From Cupriavidus numazuensis (GTDB lineage Bacteria > Pseudomonadota > Gammaproteobacteria > Burkholderiales > Burkholderiaceae): a stretch of 64,000 nucleotides of DNA. Shown one piece after another: positions 54,880-63,143 of this stretch. The DNA is taken from NCBI RefSeq assembly GCF_905397435.1, contig NZ_CAJPVI010000016.1, positions 62,001-126,000 on the forward strand, read 5' to 3'. The notes under the pieces are model-generated. The model searched no databases, was not told where the DNA came from, and saw only the letters and a program-made list of their open reading frames with translations. The position numbers and the translations under genes were made by a program. The number at the start of each line of letters is the position of its first letter. Within the stretch, counting starts at the first letter, position 1.

Positions 54880-55569
54880 TCAGCTATGGGCGGCCACGGT
54901 CGGCTGGAACTTCTCCAGGCAGTAGCCCAGGCCGCGTACCGTGGCGATGCGGATGCCGCCAACCTCGATCTTCTTGCGCAGCCGGTGCACATAGACCTCG
55001 ATCGCGTTGTTGCTGACCTCTTCGCCCCATTCGCACAGATGGTCCACGAGTTGTTCCTTGGAGACCAGCCGCCCGCAGCGCGTGAGCAGGATCTCGAGCA
55101 GACCGACCTCGCGCGCCGACAGGTCCAGCATCTGCTCGTTCATGTAGGCAATGCGCCCGACCTGGTCGAACGCGAGCGGCCCGTGACGCATCAGGGTTGC
55201 GCCGCCGCCGGCACCGCGGCGCACCAGCGCGCGCACGCGTGCCTCGAGTTCGGTCAGCGCGAACGGCTTGGCCATGTAATCGTCGGCACCCAGATCCAGG
55301 CCCTTGACGCGCTCGTCGACGCTGTCAGCCGCGGTCAGGATCAGCACCGGCAGCATGGCGCCGCGTGCGCGCAGTCGCTTGAGCACTTCCAGCCCCGGCA
55401 TGCGCGGCAGGCCAAGATCCAGGATCAGCAGGTCGAATGTCTGGGTCGAGAGCGCGGAATCAGCCTCCAGGCCATTCGCGACATGGTCGACTGCATAGCC
55501 CGAGTGACGCAGCGAGCGCGTCAGGCCGTCGGCAAGCACATCGTCATCTTCCGCAATCAGAATGCGCAT
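54880..55569 (-). CDS. OmpR/PhoB-type response regulator
   Basis: A 229-residue two-domain regulator. The receiver has the acidic pair in MRILIAEDDDVLADGL, phospho-acceptor Asp51 in FDLLILDLGLPRMPG, and conserved Lys in ADDYMAKPFALTELEAR. The C-terminal winged helix includes LDLSAREVGLLEILLTRCGRLVSKEQLVDHLCEW and VYVHRLRKKIEVGGIRIATVRGLGYCLE. ATG at 55569 is the normal receiver start; the frame extends 70 codons upstream toward recA, but that is the shared promoter area. Divergent from recA; the cognate kinase follows. Confidence 0.95.
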   Translation of the reverse strand: MRILIAEDDDVLADGLTRSLRHSGYAVDHVANGLEADSALSTQTFDLLILDLGLPRMPGLEVLKRLRARGAMLPVLILTAADSVDERVKGLDLGADDYMAKPFALTELEARVRALVRRGAGGGATLMRHGPLAFDQVGRIAYMNEQMLDLSAREVGLLEILLTRCGRLVSKEQLVDHLCEWGEEVSNNAIEVYVHRLRKKIEVGGIRIATVRGLGYCLEKFQPTVAAHS

Positions 55570-55626
55570 GGTTGTCTCCACCACGGCCGGCATTGCCAGT
55601 CGCCACGCAAACGATGCGGACAGGGC

Positions 55627-55656
55627 TTGCCAAGCATACTGTTTTTTTATACAGTA
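55627..55656 (+). promoter_or_regulatory. recA promoter with LexA (SOS) box
   Basis: TACTGTTTTTTTATACAGTA at 55637-55656 is an almost ideal LexA box (CTGT-N8-ACAG with flanking TA symmetry). TTGCCA at 55627-55632 and TACAGT at 55650-55655 are 17 bases apart and serve as -35 and -10, so LexA binding covers the -10. The recA start is about 175 bases downstream. The same sequence family occurs at 36227. Confidence 0.88.
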
Positions 55657-55830
55657 CCCGCACATTCCGCGCAGGCCGCCGCAGAAGGCGGCTGTGCAGG
55701 CAGTCGGGTGATTTTGTAGTTGAGGCGCACGGATCCGGAAGTCGATCGGAACAATCGGAAAAAGCCGGTGTCGCGCCACATTCGACTTATTTATACCACC
55801 ATTGACTCAACATTTGACTCAAGGACCACC

Positions 55831-56892
55831 ATGGATGACAAGAAGGCAGGTGCCGGCCTGAGCGCCGAGAAGCAGAAGGCGCTTGCCGCCGCGCTCTCGC
55901 AGATCGAGAAGCAGTTCGGCAAGGGCTCGATCATGCGCATGGGCGACGGCGAGGTCGAGAAGGACATCCAGGTGGTCTCCACCGGCTCCCTCGGCCTGGA
56001 CATCGCGCTGGGCGTCGGCGGCCTGCCGCGCGGCCGCGTGGTCGAGATCTACGGTCCGGAATCGTCGGGCAAGACCACGCTGACGCTGCAGGTCGTTGCC
56101 GAGATGCAGAAGCTGGGCGGCACCTGCGCCTTTATCGATGCCGAGCACGCGCTGGACGTCAACTACGCCTCCAAGCTCGGCGTGGATGTGGGCGAGCTGC
56201 TGATCTCCCAGCCGGACACCGGCGAGCAGGCGCTCGAAATCACCGATGCGCTGGTGCGCTCGGGCTCGATCGACCTGATCGTGATCGACTCGGTGGCCGC
56301 GCTGGTGCCGAAGGCTGAAATCGAAGGCGAAATGGGCGATTCGCTGCCCGGCCTGCAGGCCCGCCTGATGAGCCAGGCGCTGCGCAAGCTGACCGGCACC
56401 ATCAAGCGCACCAACTGCCTGGTGATCTTCATCAACCAGATCCGTATGAAGATCGGGGTGATGTTTGGTTCGCCTGAAACCACCACGGGCGGCAACGCGC
56501 TGAAGTTCTACGCCTCCGTGCGCCTGGACATCCGCCGCATCGGCTCGATCAAGAAGGGCGACGACGTGATCGGCAACGAGACCAAGGTCAAGGTGGTCAA
56601 GAACAAGGTGTCGCCGCCGTTCCGCGAAGCCTTCTTCGACATCCTCTATGGCCAGGGCATCTCGCGCCAGGGTGAGATCATCGACCTGGGCGTGGATGCC
56701 AAGATCGTCGAGAAGTCGGGCGCCTGGTACAGCTACAACGGCGACAAGATCGGCCAGGGCAAGGACAATGCGCGCGAGTACCTGCGCGAGAATCCCGACA
56801 TCGCCCAGGAAATCGAGAACAAGGTCCGTGCCGCGCTGGGCGTTGCGCCGATGAACGGTGTTCGGGCGGCTGAGGTCGTGACGGAAGACTGA
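55831..56892 (+). CDS. recA: Recombinase RecA
   Basis: RecA forms the nucleoprotein filament for homologous recombination and for LexA self-cleavage. The 353-residue protein has Walker A in [16 protein letters not shown] near residue 75, Walker [19 protein letters not shown] near residue 150, loop L1 [19 protein letters not shown] and L2 [21 protein letters not shown]. It starts at ATG 55831 ([18 protein letters not shown]). It follows an SOS box and is divergent from the two-component regulator. A terminator separates it from recX. Confidence 0.99.
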   Translation: MDDKKAGAGLSAEKQKALAAALSQIEKQFGKGSIMRMGDGEVEKDIQVVSTGSLGLDIALGVGGLPRGRVVEIYGPESSGKTTLTLQVVAEMQKLGGTCAFIDAEHALDVNYASKLGVDVGELLISQPDTGEQALEITDALVRSGSIDLIVIDSVAALVPKAEIEGEMGDSLPGLQARLMSQALRKLTGTIKRTNCLVIFINQIRMKIGVMFGSPETTTGGNALKFYASVRLDIRRIGSIKKGDDVIGNETKVKVVKNKVSPPFREAFFDILYGQGISRQGEIIDLGVDAKIVEKSGAWYSYNGDKIGQGKDNAREYLRENPDIAQEIENKVRAALGVAPMNGVRAAEVVTED

Positions 56893-56919
56893 GCGCCGGC
56901 CGACAGGCACGCTCCCGAG

Positions 56920-56952
56920 GGCTGGCGCATCGCCGATGCGCCAGCCTTTTTT
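56920..56952 (+). terminator. Rho-independent terminator after recA
   Basis: GGCTGGCGCAT and ATGCGCCAGCC form an 11-bp stem with loop CGCCG, followed by six T. It lies 28 bases after the recA stop and 42 before recX. recX expression would rely on read-through or its own promoter, a common way to keep RecX low relative to RecA. Confidence 0.9.
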
Positions 56953-56993
56953 GTTTCCCCTTGCTTGATCCCTCGTTTTCCTGAACCGCGCTG

Positions 56994-57464
56994 ATGTCTA
57001 CCCGCCCCCCGCTATCCCTGAAGGCCCGCGCCGTGGGTTACCTCTCGCGCCGCGAGCATAGCCGCGCCGAGCTGGCGCGCAAGCTCGCCCCGCACGCGGA
57101 ATCGCCGGAGCAGCTCGAGCAGGTGCTGGATGCGCTGGAGCGCGAGAACTGGCTGTCCAACCAGCGTTTTGCCGACAGCCTGCTGCACCGGCGCGGCAGC
57201 CGCTATGGCGCCGCGCGTGTCCTGCAGGAGGCCAAGACCCACAAGCTTGGCAGCGAACAGCTTGGTGAACTGCAGGAACGACTGCGCGAAACCGAGTCCG
57301 ACCGCGCGCGCGAGGTCTGGCGCAAGCGCTTCGGCAACCCGCCGGCGACGCCGGAAGAGCGTGCCAAGCAAATCCGTTTCATGATGGCCCGCGGATTTTC
57401 GCGCTCGGTGATCGGCAAGGTGATCCAGGGGGCGGAGGACGAACTGCCCGACGATATCGAGTGA
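56994..57464 (+). CDS. recX: Regulatory protein RecX
   Basis: A 156-residue modulator that binds RecA filaments and limits recombination. Family blocks are LKARAVGYLSRREHSRAELARKL near residue 8, VLDALERENWLSNQRFADSLLHRRGSRYG near residue 40, and the basic middle RLRETESDRAREVWRKRFG. All three-helix repeat units are present, and length fits (E. coli 166). It is downstream of recA behind a terminator. The ATG at 56994 has no strong ribosome site. Confidence 0.95.
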   Translation: MSTRPPLSLKARAVGYLSRREHSRAELARKLAPHAESPEQLEQVLDALERENWLSNQRFADSLLHRRGSRYGAARVLQEAKTHKLGSEQLGELQERLRETESDRAREVWRKRFGNPPATPEERAKQIRFMMARGFSRSVIGKVIQGAEDELPDDIE

Positions 57465-57749
57465 ATCGAGCAAGCGGGGGCGAGTCGCCGTGAGGGCCGG
57501 TTTTAAGGGGAATACCAGCACTGGCTACATGTGTATTCGACCGTATGCCCGCGAGGCGGCTTCGGCACCGCGTGCGGCGCATACGGCGTGTATTCGCCGG
57601 TTTTCCTTTCCGGTTGGCCGACAATCCGGCGCGGACAGTTGGCGAGTGCCGATGTTCCCGGGCAAAGCGCCCCGGCATGTTAAACTCCTTAGGTTATTCG
57701 GCGCCGCAGCATTTGCGCGGTACCTCGCCCCTGTATTCCCAGCCTGGTC

Positions 57750-58424
57750 ATGCCTCTTTCCCAGCCCGTCAACCGCTCCCCGCGCCATACCCGCGCCATT
57801 ACGGCCCAGGCTTACCTCAGGGAAGACGGCTTGTGGGACATCGAGGTGCGCCTGACCGACACCAAGCCACGTGACATCGCCCTCGCAGGCAACCGCGTCC
57901 GGCCGGTCGGACAGCCGTTGCATGACCTGTGGCTGCGCGTCACGATCGACGAGGCGTTGAACGTGCTGGACGCTGAGGCTTGCTCCGACTGGGTGCCTTA
58001 TCCGGGGCACTGTGACCAGATCGGTCCGGCTTACCGAAAGCTGATCGGGCTGAACCTGCGCAGGGGCTTCCGCAAGGCAGTCAAGGAGCGCCTGTCCGGT
58101 ATCCAGGGCTGCTCGCATCTCACCGAAGCTGCTGGCGTGCTGCCGAGTACGGCGATCCAGGCTTTCGCCGGCGAAGTCATCAGCATTCGCGATGGCGGCG
58201 ATGACGATCCCAATCCCGAACCCCCTTACCAGTTGAACGGCTGCCACGCGCTGCGCTTCGACGGCGAGGTGGTCCGAGAGTTTTACCCGCGCTGGTATGG
58301 TCACCAGCCGAAGCCCAAGGTTCGGGCCGAGGCGGAGCAGGCCGCTGCGAACACGCCTCAGGCGCAAGCGGCAGCCGGCAACGGCAATGTTCCGTACGAC
58401 CGGCCAACCGGCACTTCCGGCTGA
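57750..58424 (+). CDS. DUF2889 family protein
   Basis: A 224-residue protein of unknown function. The DUF2889 core covers about residues 10-175: HTRAITAQAYLREDGLWDIEVRLTD, GQPLHDLWLRVTIDEALNVLDAEACSDWVPYPGHCDQI, LIGLNLRRGFRKAVKERLSGIQGCSHLTEAAGVLPSTAIQAFAGE. A run of acidic and Pro residues (GGDDDPNPEPP), then NGCHALRFDGEVVREFYPRWYGH, precede a low-complexity Ala/Gln tail. Two conserved Cys-His clusters (PGHCDQ and QGCSHL) could bind metal. It precedes sucC by 87 bases on the same strand. No function is assigned. Confidence 0.85.
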   Translation: MPLSQPVNRSPRHTRAITAQAYLREDGLWDIEVRLTDTKPRDIALAGNRVRPVGQPLHDLWLRVTIDEALNVLDAEACSDWVPYPGHCDQIGPAYRKLIGLNLRRGFRKAVKERLSGIQGCSHLTEAAGVLPSTAIQAFAGEVISIRDGGDDDPNPEPPYQLNGCHALRFDGEVVREFYPRWYGHQPKPKVRAEAEQAAANTPQAQAAAGNGNVPYDRPTGTSG

Positions 58425-58511
58425 TCCTCAGGATCGGCCACGGACGAGAGAGTTCGTCTTTTTCAGATTCTTCCCCTTCTACCTTTTACGCCTACCCGAA
58501 AGGAAACACGC

Positions 58512-59681
58512 ATGAATATCCATGAGTACCAAGGCAAGGAAATCCTGCGCAAATACAATGTGCCGGTTCCGCGCGGCATCCCCGCGTTCTCGGTCGCCGA
58601 GGCCCTGAAGGCCGCAGAAGAGCTTGGCGGCCCGGTTTGGGTGGTCAAGGCGCAGATTCATGCGGGTGGCCGCGGCAAGGGCGGCGGCGTGAAGGTTGCC
58701 AAGAGCATCGACGAGGTCAAGACCTACGCCACCAACATCCTGGGCATGCAGCTGGTCACGCACCAGACCGGTCCGGAAGGCAAGAAGGTCAACCGCCTGC
58801 TGATCGAAGAAGGCGCCGACATCAAGAAGGAACTGTACGTTTCGCTGGTGGTGGACCGCGTTTCGCAGAAGATCGCCCTGATGGCATCGAGCGAAGGCGG
58901 TATGGACATCGAAGAAGTCGCTGCCCACACCCCGGAAAAGATCCACACGCTGATCATCGAGCCGTCGACCGGCCTGACCGACGCTGACGCTGACGACATC
59001 GCCCGCAAGATCGGCGTGCCCGACGCTTCGGTTGCCCAGGCTCGCCAGGCCCTGCAAGGCCTGTACAAGGCGTTCTACGACACCGACGCTTCGCTGGCCG
59101 AAATCAACCCGCTGATCCTGACCGGCGAAGGCAAGGTCATCGCGCTGGACGCCAAGTTCAACTTCGACTCGAACGCGCTGTTCCGTCACCCGGAAATCGT
59201 GGCCTACCGCGACCTGGATGAAGAAGACGCCAACGAAATCGAAGCCTCGAAGTTCGATCTGGCCTACATCTCGCTGGACGGCAACATCGGCTGCCTGGTG
59301 AACGGCGCCGGCCTGGCCATGGCCACCATGGACACCATCAAGCTGTTCGGCGGCGAGCCGGCCAACTTCCTCGACGTGGGCGGCGGTGCCACCACCGAGA
59401 AGGTGACCGAAGCCTTCAAGCTGATGCTTAAGAACCCGAACGTGGAAGCCATCCTGGTGAACATCTTCGGCGGCATCATGCGCTGCGACGTGATCGCCGA
59501 AGGCGTGATCTCGGCGTCGAAGGCCGTGAACCTGACGGTTCCGCTGGTCGTGCGCATGAAGGGCACCAACGAAGATCTGGGCAAGAAGATGCTGGCCGAT
59601 TCGGGCCTGCCGATCATCGCCGCGGACACGATGGAAGAAGCCGCCCAGAAGGTTGTGGCCGCTGCCGCCGGCAAGAAGTAA
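58512..59681 (+). CDS. sucC: Succinyl-CoA synthetase beta subunit (ADP-forming)
   Basis: The nucleotide-binding subunit of succinyl-CoA synthetase in the TCA cycle. The 389-residue protein starts [20 protein letters not shown], has the ATP-grasp segment [22 protein letters not shown] near residue 43, [25 protein letters not shown] near residue 197, and [15 protein letters not shown] and [16 protein letters not shown] near residues 300-325. A good ribosome site AGGAAA precedes the ATG. sucD follows after 89 bases. Length and motifs are typical. Confidence 0.99.
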   Translation: MNIHEYQGKEILRKYNVPVPRGIPAFSVAEALKAAEELGGPVWVVKAQIHAGGRGKGGGVKVAKSIDEVKTYATNILGMQLVTHQTGPEGKKVNRLLIEEGADIKKELYVSLVVDRVSQKIALMASSEGGMDIEEVAAHTPEKIHTLIIEPSTGLTDADADDIARKIGVPDASVAQARQALQGLYKAFYDTDASLAEINPLILTGEGKVIALDAKFNFDSNALFRHPEIVAYRDLDEEDANEIEASKFDLAYISLDGNIGCLVNGAGLAMATMDTIKLFGGEPANFLDVGGGATTEKVTEAFKLMLKNPNVEAILVNIFGGIMRCDVIAEGVISASKAVNLTVPLVVRMKGTNEDLGKKMLADSGLPIIAADTMEEAAQKVVAAAAGKK

Positions 59682-59770
59682 GCCGGGCGCCGATACCAAA
59701 CACAAGCGCACTTGGGCAGCGCGCGTGGCTTCGTGCCCGCGCTGCCAGAGGCCAAGCAAAGGACTAAAGC

Positions 59771-60652
59771 ATGTCGATTCTGATCAACAAAGACACCAAG
59801 GTCATCACCCAGGGCATCACTGGCAAGACCGGCCAGTTCCACACCCGTGGCTGCCGTGACTACGCCAACGGCAAGAACTGCTTCGTCGCAGGCGTGAATC
59901 CGAAGAAGGCCGGCGAAGACTTCGAAGGCATTCCTATCTACGCGAGCGTCAAGGACGCCAAGGCCCAGACCGGCGCCACCGTTTCCGTGATCTACGTGCC
60001 GCCCGCTGGCGCCGCTGCCGCCATCTGGGAAGCCGTTGACGCTGACCTGGACCTGGTGGTCTGCATCACCGAAGGCATCCCCGTGCGCGACATGATGGAA
60101 GTCAAGGACCGCATGCGCCGCGAGAACAAGAAGACCCTGCTGCTGGGACCGAACTGCCCGGGCCTGATCACGCCGGACGAAATCAAGATCGGCATCATGC
60201 CGGGTCACATCCACCGCAAGGGCCGCATCGGCGTGGTGTCGCGCTCGGGCACGCTGACGTACGAAGCCGTGGGCCAGCTGACCGCGCTGGGCCTGGGCCA
60301 GTCGTCGGCTGTCGGTATCGGCGGCGACCCGATCAACGGCCTGAAGCACATCGACGTCATGAAGATGTTCAACGACGATCCGGAAACGGACGCCGTGGTC
60401 ATGATTGGTGAGATCGGCGGTCCGGACGAAGCCAACGCGGCTCACTGGATCAAGGACAACATGAAGAAGCCGGTGGTTGGCTTCATCGCTGGCGTGACCG
60501 CGCCTCCGGGCAAGCGCATGGGCCACGCCGGCGCGCTGATCTCGGGTGGTGCCGACACCGCCCAGGCCAAGCTGGAAATCATGGAAGCCTGCGGTATCAC
60601 GGTGACCAAGAACCCGTCGGAAATGGCTCGCCTGCTGAAGGCAAAGCTGTAA
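59771..60652 (+). CDS. sucD: Succinyl-CoA synthetase alpha subunit
   Basis: The CoA-binding and phosphohistidine-bearing subunit. The 293-residue protein has the Rossmann entry [19 protein letters not shown] near residue 9, [15 protein letters not shown] near residue 75, and [26 protein letters not shown] near residue 255, which includes the active-site His. [18 protein letters not shown] is near residue 132. It is 89 bases downstream of sucC and is translated separately; the gap has no hairpin. Confidence 0.99.
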   Translation: MSILINKDTKVITQGITGKTGQFHTRGCRDYANGKNCFVAGVNPKKAGEDFEGIPIYASVKDAKAQTGATVSVIYVPPAGAAAAIWEAVDADLDLVVCITEGIPVRDMMEVKDRMRRENKKTLLLGPNCPGLITPDEIKIGIMPGHIHRKGRIGVVSRSGTLTYEAVGQLTALGLGQSSAVGIGGDPINGLKHIDVMKMFNDDPETDAVVMIGEIGGPDEANAAHWIKDNMKKPVVGFIAGVTAPPGKRMGHAGALISGGADTAQAKLEIMEACGITVTKNPSEMARLLKAKL

Positions 60653-60705
60653 GCAACACCATCGTGCCTTGCGCGTCACGTGGCGCGCGGGTCAAGTGTT
60701 GAACC

Positions 60706-60755
60706 GTCCCGGCTATGGCCGGGACGAGTTTGCCCCCGCCATGGTGCGGGGGCAA
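60706..60755 (+). other. Two hairpins after sucD
   Basis: GTCCCGGC/GCCGGGAC (60706-60713 and 60718-60725, loop TATG) and TTGCCCCCGC/GCGGGGGCAA (60730-60739 and 60746-60755, loop CATGGT) are perfect and adjacent. Neither is followed by a T-run, so they are not standard intrinsic terminators; they may protect the sucCD 3' end or act with Rho. They lie about 55-105 bases past the sucD stop. Confidence 0.65.
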
Positions 60756-60839
60756 TGTCATTGTGGCGACGTACTTCCTAGGGTATCTCCGGAGTCGATT
60801 GCCCGTGATTTGAAATCGAATCGAAAGGTTCGCGCGATA

Positions 60840-60898
60840 TACATGTCTGTTTTCTCAGACATCCGAACTGCCGCAATCGGGCGGTGTCGGACATATAG
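60840..60898 (+). promoter_or_regulatory. Structured leader candidate of the TerC-family gene
   Basis: ATGTCTG and CAGACAT (60844-60850 and 60857-60863) form a 7-bp hairpin with loop TTTTCT. A second, larger hairpin follows: TCCGA/TCGGA enclosing ACTGCC/GGCGGT (about 60863-60892). They are just upstream of the GAGGAG ribosome site. Relatives of this gene are often controlled by the manganese-sensing yybP-ykoY RNA, but I do not see that motif's conserved elements, so this is only a structured leader of unknown type. Confidence 0.35.
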
Positions 60899-60922
60899 AT
60901 AGAAACCTAGAGGAGCACTGCC

Positions 60923-61618
60923 GTGGAATTGCTGTCTTCCACCACGTTCTGGATTGCGTTGGGATCGATCATCCTGACCAACATCGTCCTGTCCGGCGAC
61001 AACGCGGTGGTTATCGCGCTCGCCTCGCGCAATCTGCCGCCTGCGCAGCAGAAGAAGGCCATTTTCTGGGGTAGCGCCGCCGCCATCATCATGCGGGTCG
61101 TGCTGACCGTGGCAGCCGTCAAGCTGCTGAGCCTGCCGTACCTGAAGATCATCGGCGCCGTGCTGCTCGTCTATATCGGCGTGCAACTGCTGACCGGCGA
61201 AGATGACGAAGACGGTCACGATGCCAAGGACAACATCTGGGCCGCCATCCGCACCATCCTGATCGCCGACCTGGTCATGTCGCTCGACAACGTGGTCGCC
61301 GTGGCTGCCGCCGCGCAGAAGGGCCCCGAAGGCAGCCAGCTGCTGCTGCTGATCGTGGGCCTGGGCCTGTCGATCCCGCTGATCGTATTCGGCAGCACCA
61401 TCCTGCTGAAGGTCATGGAGCGTTTCCCGGTCATCATCGTGCTAGGCGCCGCGCTGCTGGGCTATCTGGCTGGCGAGATGCTGGTGAGCGATCCGGTCGA
61501 TGCGGCCTGGTTTGAAGTACACGTGCCGCATGCACACCTGGTGTTCGGCGTTGTCGGCGCAATCCTGGTGGTGCTCGTCGGCAAGCTGATGAGCCGTCGG
61601 GCGGCACAAACGGCCTGA
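60923..61618 (+). CDS. TerC family membrane protein (YjbE type)
   Basis: A 231-residue inner-membrane protein with about seven hydrophobic spans. Hallmarks: LTNIVLSGDNAVVIALASRNLP near residue 18 (SGDNA with the conserved Asp), GAVLLVYIGVQLLTGEDDED near 80, and VMSLDNVVAVAAAAQKGPEGSQ near 116 (SLDNV, second Asp). These TerC-fold motifs are linked to metal-ion, probably manganese, export. The start is a GTG at 60923 after GAGGAG; no upstream ATG gives a better frame. It lies 270 bases past sucD behind two hairpins, so it is probably an independent unit. Confidence 0.9.
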   Translation: MELLSSTTFWIALGSIILTNIVLSGDNAVVIALASRNLPPAQQKKAIFWGSAAAIIMRVVLTVAAVKLLSLPYLKIIGAVLLVYIGVQLLTGEDDEDGHDAKDNIWAAIRTILIADLVMSLDNVVAVAAAAQKGPEGSQLLLLIVGLGLSIPLIVFGSTILLKVMERFPVIIVLGAALLGYLAGEMLVSDPVDAAWFEVHVPHAHLVFGVVGAILVVLVGKLMSRRAAQTA

Positions 61619-61650
61619 CGAACAAAAGCGTTTCTGGCGCTACAAAGAAG

Positions 61651-61676
61651 AGGGCAGCCCTGGTGGCTGCCCTTTG
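61651..61676 (+). terminator. Weak terminator after the TerC-family gene
   Basis: AGGGCAGCC and GGCTGCCCT pair around a 5-base loop (61651-61659, 61665-61673), then TTTG. The T-tract is short, so efficiency is probably modest. It is about 35 bases past the stop and insulates the pilin promoter region. Confidence 0.6.
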
Positions 61677-61735
61677 TGCTGTTGGCGGTTGCCGGCAATC
61701 TGGAGCGCGCAACTAACTTATGTGAGTTATCGCAC

Positions 61736-61828
61736 ATTTTGTCGATGAAGGATGAGACATTGGAAGACAACTGACAAAATTTGTCGGTTGATTGCCGATG
61801 CCCCTCTGCCAAAGTGACGAAATTTGTC
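61736..61828 (+). promoter_or_regulatory. Three phased TTTGTC sites upstream of the first pilin gene
   Basis: TTTTGTC ends at 61743, GACAAAATTTGTC at 61773-61785 and GACGAAATTTGTC at 61816-61828. The TGTC ends are 42 and 43 bases apart, four helical turns, so all face the same side. The second is a perfect palindrome. TGTC-containing sites bind the sigma-54 activator PilR upstream of pilA in Pseudomonas. They end about 35 bases before the sigma-54 promoter. Confidence 0.6.
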
Positions 61829-61861
61829 CCCATAACCCCCTACTCACGGGGTATCGCGACC

Positions 61862-61877
61862 TGGCATAGTATCTGCT
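61862..61877 (+). promoter_or_regulatory. Sigma-54 promoter of pilin gene 1
   Basis: TGGCATAGTATCTGCT fits TGGCAC-N5-TTGCW with the invariant GG and GC spaced by ten bases; two positions deviate. It predicts a start site near 61889, a 60-base leader, and translation from ATG 61949. RpoN-dependent pilA promoters are typical in proteobacteria. Confidence 0.78.
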
Positions 61878-61948
61878 AAGTCATCCCCGCACTTCACAGA
61901 TCGAAGCCGTGTCGTGCATTAACCAAAATCTCTTCGAGGGGTCATCTC

Positions 61949-62422
61949 ATGCAACGGGTACAACAAATTAAGAAGCTGGGCCGCCGTGTCCAGAAGGGCT
62001 TTACGCTGATCGAACTGATGATCGTTGTCGCGATCATTGGTATTCTGGCGGCGATTGCGATTCCGCAGTACCAGGATTATGTGACGCGCAGCCGTTGGCA
62101 GGATAACTACACGGGCGTGGCATCGCTTAAGACTGCTATTGGCGAGTGTGTTCAGAATAACGCTGGCGTGATCGGAAACTGCGACACATTGGCAAAGCTG
62201 AACGCTGCCTCTTTCTGGCCGAATGCTAATCCTCCGGCATTGAAGTTCGGGACTGCCGCTATCGATGCAACTACGGCGGCTATCAACATTACGGGTAACG
62301 CGGCGGCGGGGGCATGTGGTGTAACTTTGACCCCGACGCTTGTAAACGGCAATCTGCAGTGGAATTTTGCCAATATCGCGGCAGGCGCGGTGACTTGCAC
62401 TCGGTCGCAGACTGGAGTTTGA
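61949..62422 (+). CDS. pilA: Type IV major pilin, copy 1
   Basis: A 157-residue type IVa prepilin. The leader RRVQKG is cut after Gly17, then [20 protein letters not shown] begins the mature N-terminal helix with Glu5. Downstream [17 protein letters not shown] and [10 protein letters not shown]...[11 protein letters not shown] hold the disulfide cysteines of the C-terminal region. It has a sigma-54 promoter and upstream activator-like sites. Copy 2 follows after 148 bases with 143 of 157 residues identical. A PglL-type glycosyltransferase gene follows both. Confidence 0.96.
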   Translation: MQRVQQIKKLGRRVQKGFTLIELMIVVAIIGILAAIAIPQYQDYVTRSRWQDNYTGVASLKTAIGECVQNNAGVIGNCDTLAKLNAASFWPNANPPALKFGTAAIDATTAAINITGNAAAGACGVTLTPTLVNGNLQWNFANIAAGAVTCTRSQTGV

Positions 62423-62446
62423 TAGTCTCCAGCCATCATCAAGATT

Positions 62447-62472
62447 AAAAAGCGCCCTCGGGCGCTTTTTTT
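62447..62472 (+). terminator. Terminator between the pilin genes
   Basis: AGCGCC and GGCGCT (62451-62456, 62461-62466) form a stem with loop CTCG, flanked by A4 and T7. It ends the first pilin transcript 29 bases past the stop, so the second pilin depends on its own promoter. The T-run ends in TTTGTC, one copy of the sequence repeated upstream of pilin 1. Confidence 0.85.
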
Positions 62473-62483
62473 GTCAGATACCT

Positions 62484-62499
62484 TGGCACAGCATTTGCT
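62484..62499 (+). promoter_or_regulatory. Consensus sigma-54 promoter of pilin gene 2
   Basis: TGGCACAGCATTTGCT matches TGGCAC-N5-TTGCW at every defined position, closer to consensus than the promoter of copy 1. It lies 12 bases past the terminator of copy 1 and gives a leader of about 60 bases. There is no phased array of TTTGTC sites; only one lies just upstream (62470-62475), so activation may rely on the upstream array. Confidence 0.85.
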
Positions 62500-62570
62500 T
62501 TTCCATTTCTGCGAATTCGGGAACGCGAAGACGTGTAGGTCTTAATCAAAATTTCTTCGGGGGTCATCTC

Positions 62571-63044
62571 ATGGAACGGGTACAACAAATCAAGAAGCTG
62601 GGCCGCCGTGTCCAGAAGGGCTTTACGCTGATCGAACTGATGATCGTGGTAGCGATCATCGGTATTCTGGCGGCGATTGCGATTCCGCAGTATCAGGACT
62701 ACGTGACGCGTAGCCGGTGGCAGGATAACTATACGGGGGTGGCATCGCTTAAGACTGCGATTGCAGAATGCGTTCAAAACAACGCCGGTGTGATTGGCAG
62801 CTGCGATACGCTGGTCAAGCTGAACGGTGCAGCGTTCTGGCCAAACGTTAATGCCCCGGTACTGAAATTTGGAACGGCCGTTATGAATGCAGGTACGGCG
62901 GCTATCAACATTACGGGTAACGCGGCAGCCGGGGGCTGTGGTGTAACTTTGACGCCGACGCTTGTAAACGGCAATTTGCAGTGGAATTTTGCCAATATTG
63001 CTGCGGGTGCAGTGACTTGCACGCGGTCGCAGACCGGTGTTTGA
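62571..63044 (+). CDS. pilA: Type IV major pilin, copy 2
   Basis: A 157-residue prepilin with the same leader and N-terminal helix as copy 1. Residues 3-64 are identical; the 14 differences are Q2E and 13 changes from residue 65 on, mostly in a stretch to about residue 110 (for example [15 protein letters not shown] against [15 protein letters not shown]). The final 30 residues are nearly identical. The duplicated block extends about 25 bases upstream of the ATG. It has its own consensus sigma-54 promoter and terminator. Confidence 0.96.
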   Translation: MERVQQIKKLGRRVQKGFTLIELMIVVAIIGILAAIAIPQYQDYVTRSRWQDNYTGVASLKTAIAECVQNNAGVIGSCDTLVKLNGAAFWPNVNAPVLKFGTAVMNAGTAAINITGNAAAGGCGVTLTPTLVNGNLQWNFANIAAGAVTCTRSQTGV

Positions 63045-63068
63045 TAGCGGCTCAACTTCGTGAGCAAG

Positions 63069-63096
63069 AAAAAGCGCCTTCGGGCGCTTTTTCTTT
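63069..63096 (+). terminator. Terminator after pilin gene 2
   Basis: AAAGCGCC and GGCGCTTT (63071-63078, 63083-63090) with loop TTCG, followed by TTCTTT. It lies 26 bases past the stop of the second pilin and ends its transcript before the glycosyltransferase gene. Its stem resembles the terminator of copy 1, supporting duplication of the full transcription unit. Confidence 0.82.
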
Positions 63097-63143
63097 GCCC
63101 ACGCACCAAGCTATCATCCGCCTTTTCCCCAACAAGGCGCCGC

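Noticed and set aside
60760-60922. yybP-ykoY manganese riboswitch
   Set aside because: Hairpins are present but the conserved loop sequences of that RNA were not recognised; listed only as a structured leader.
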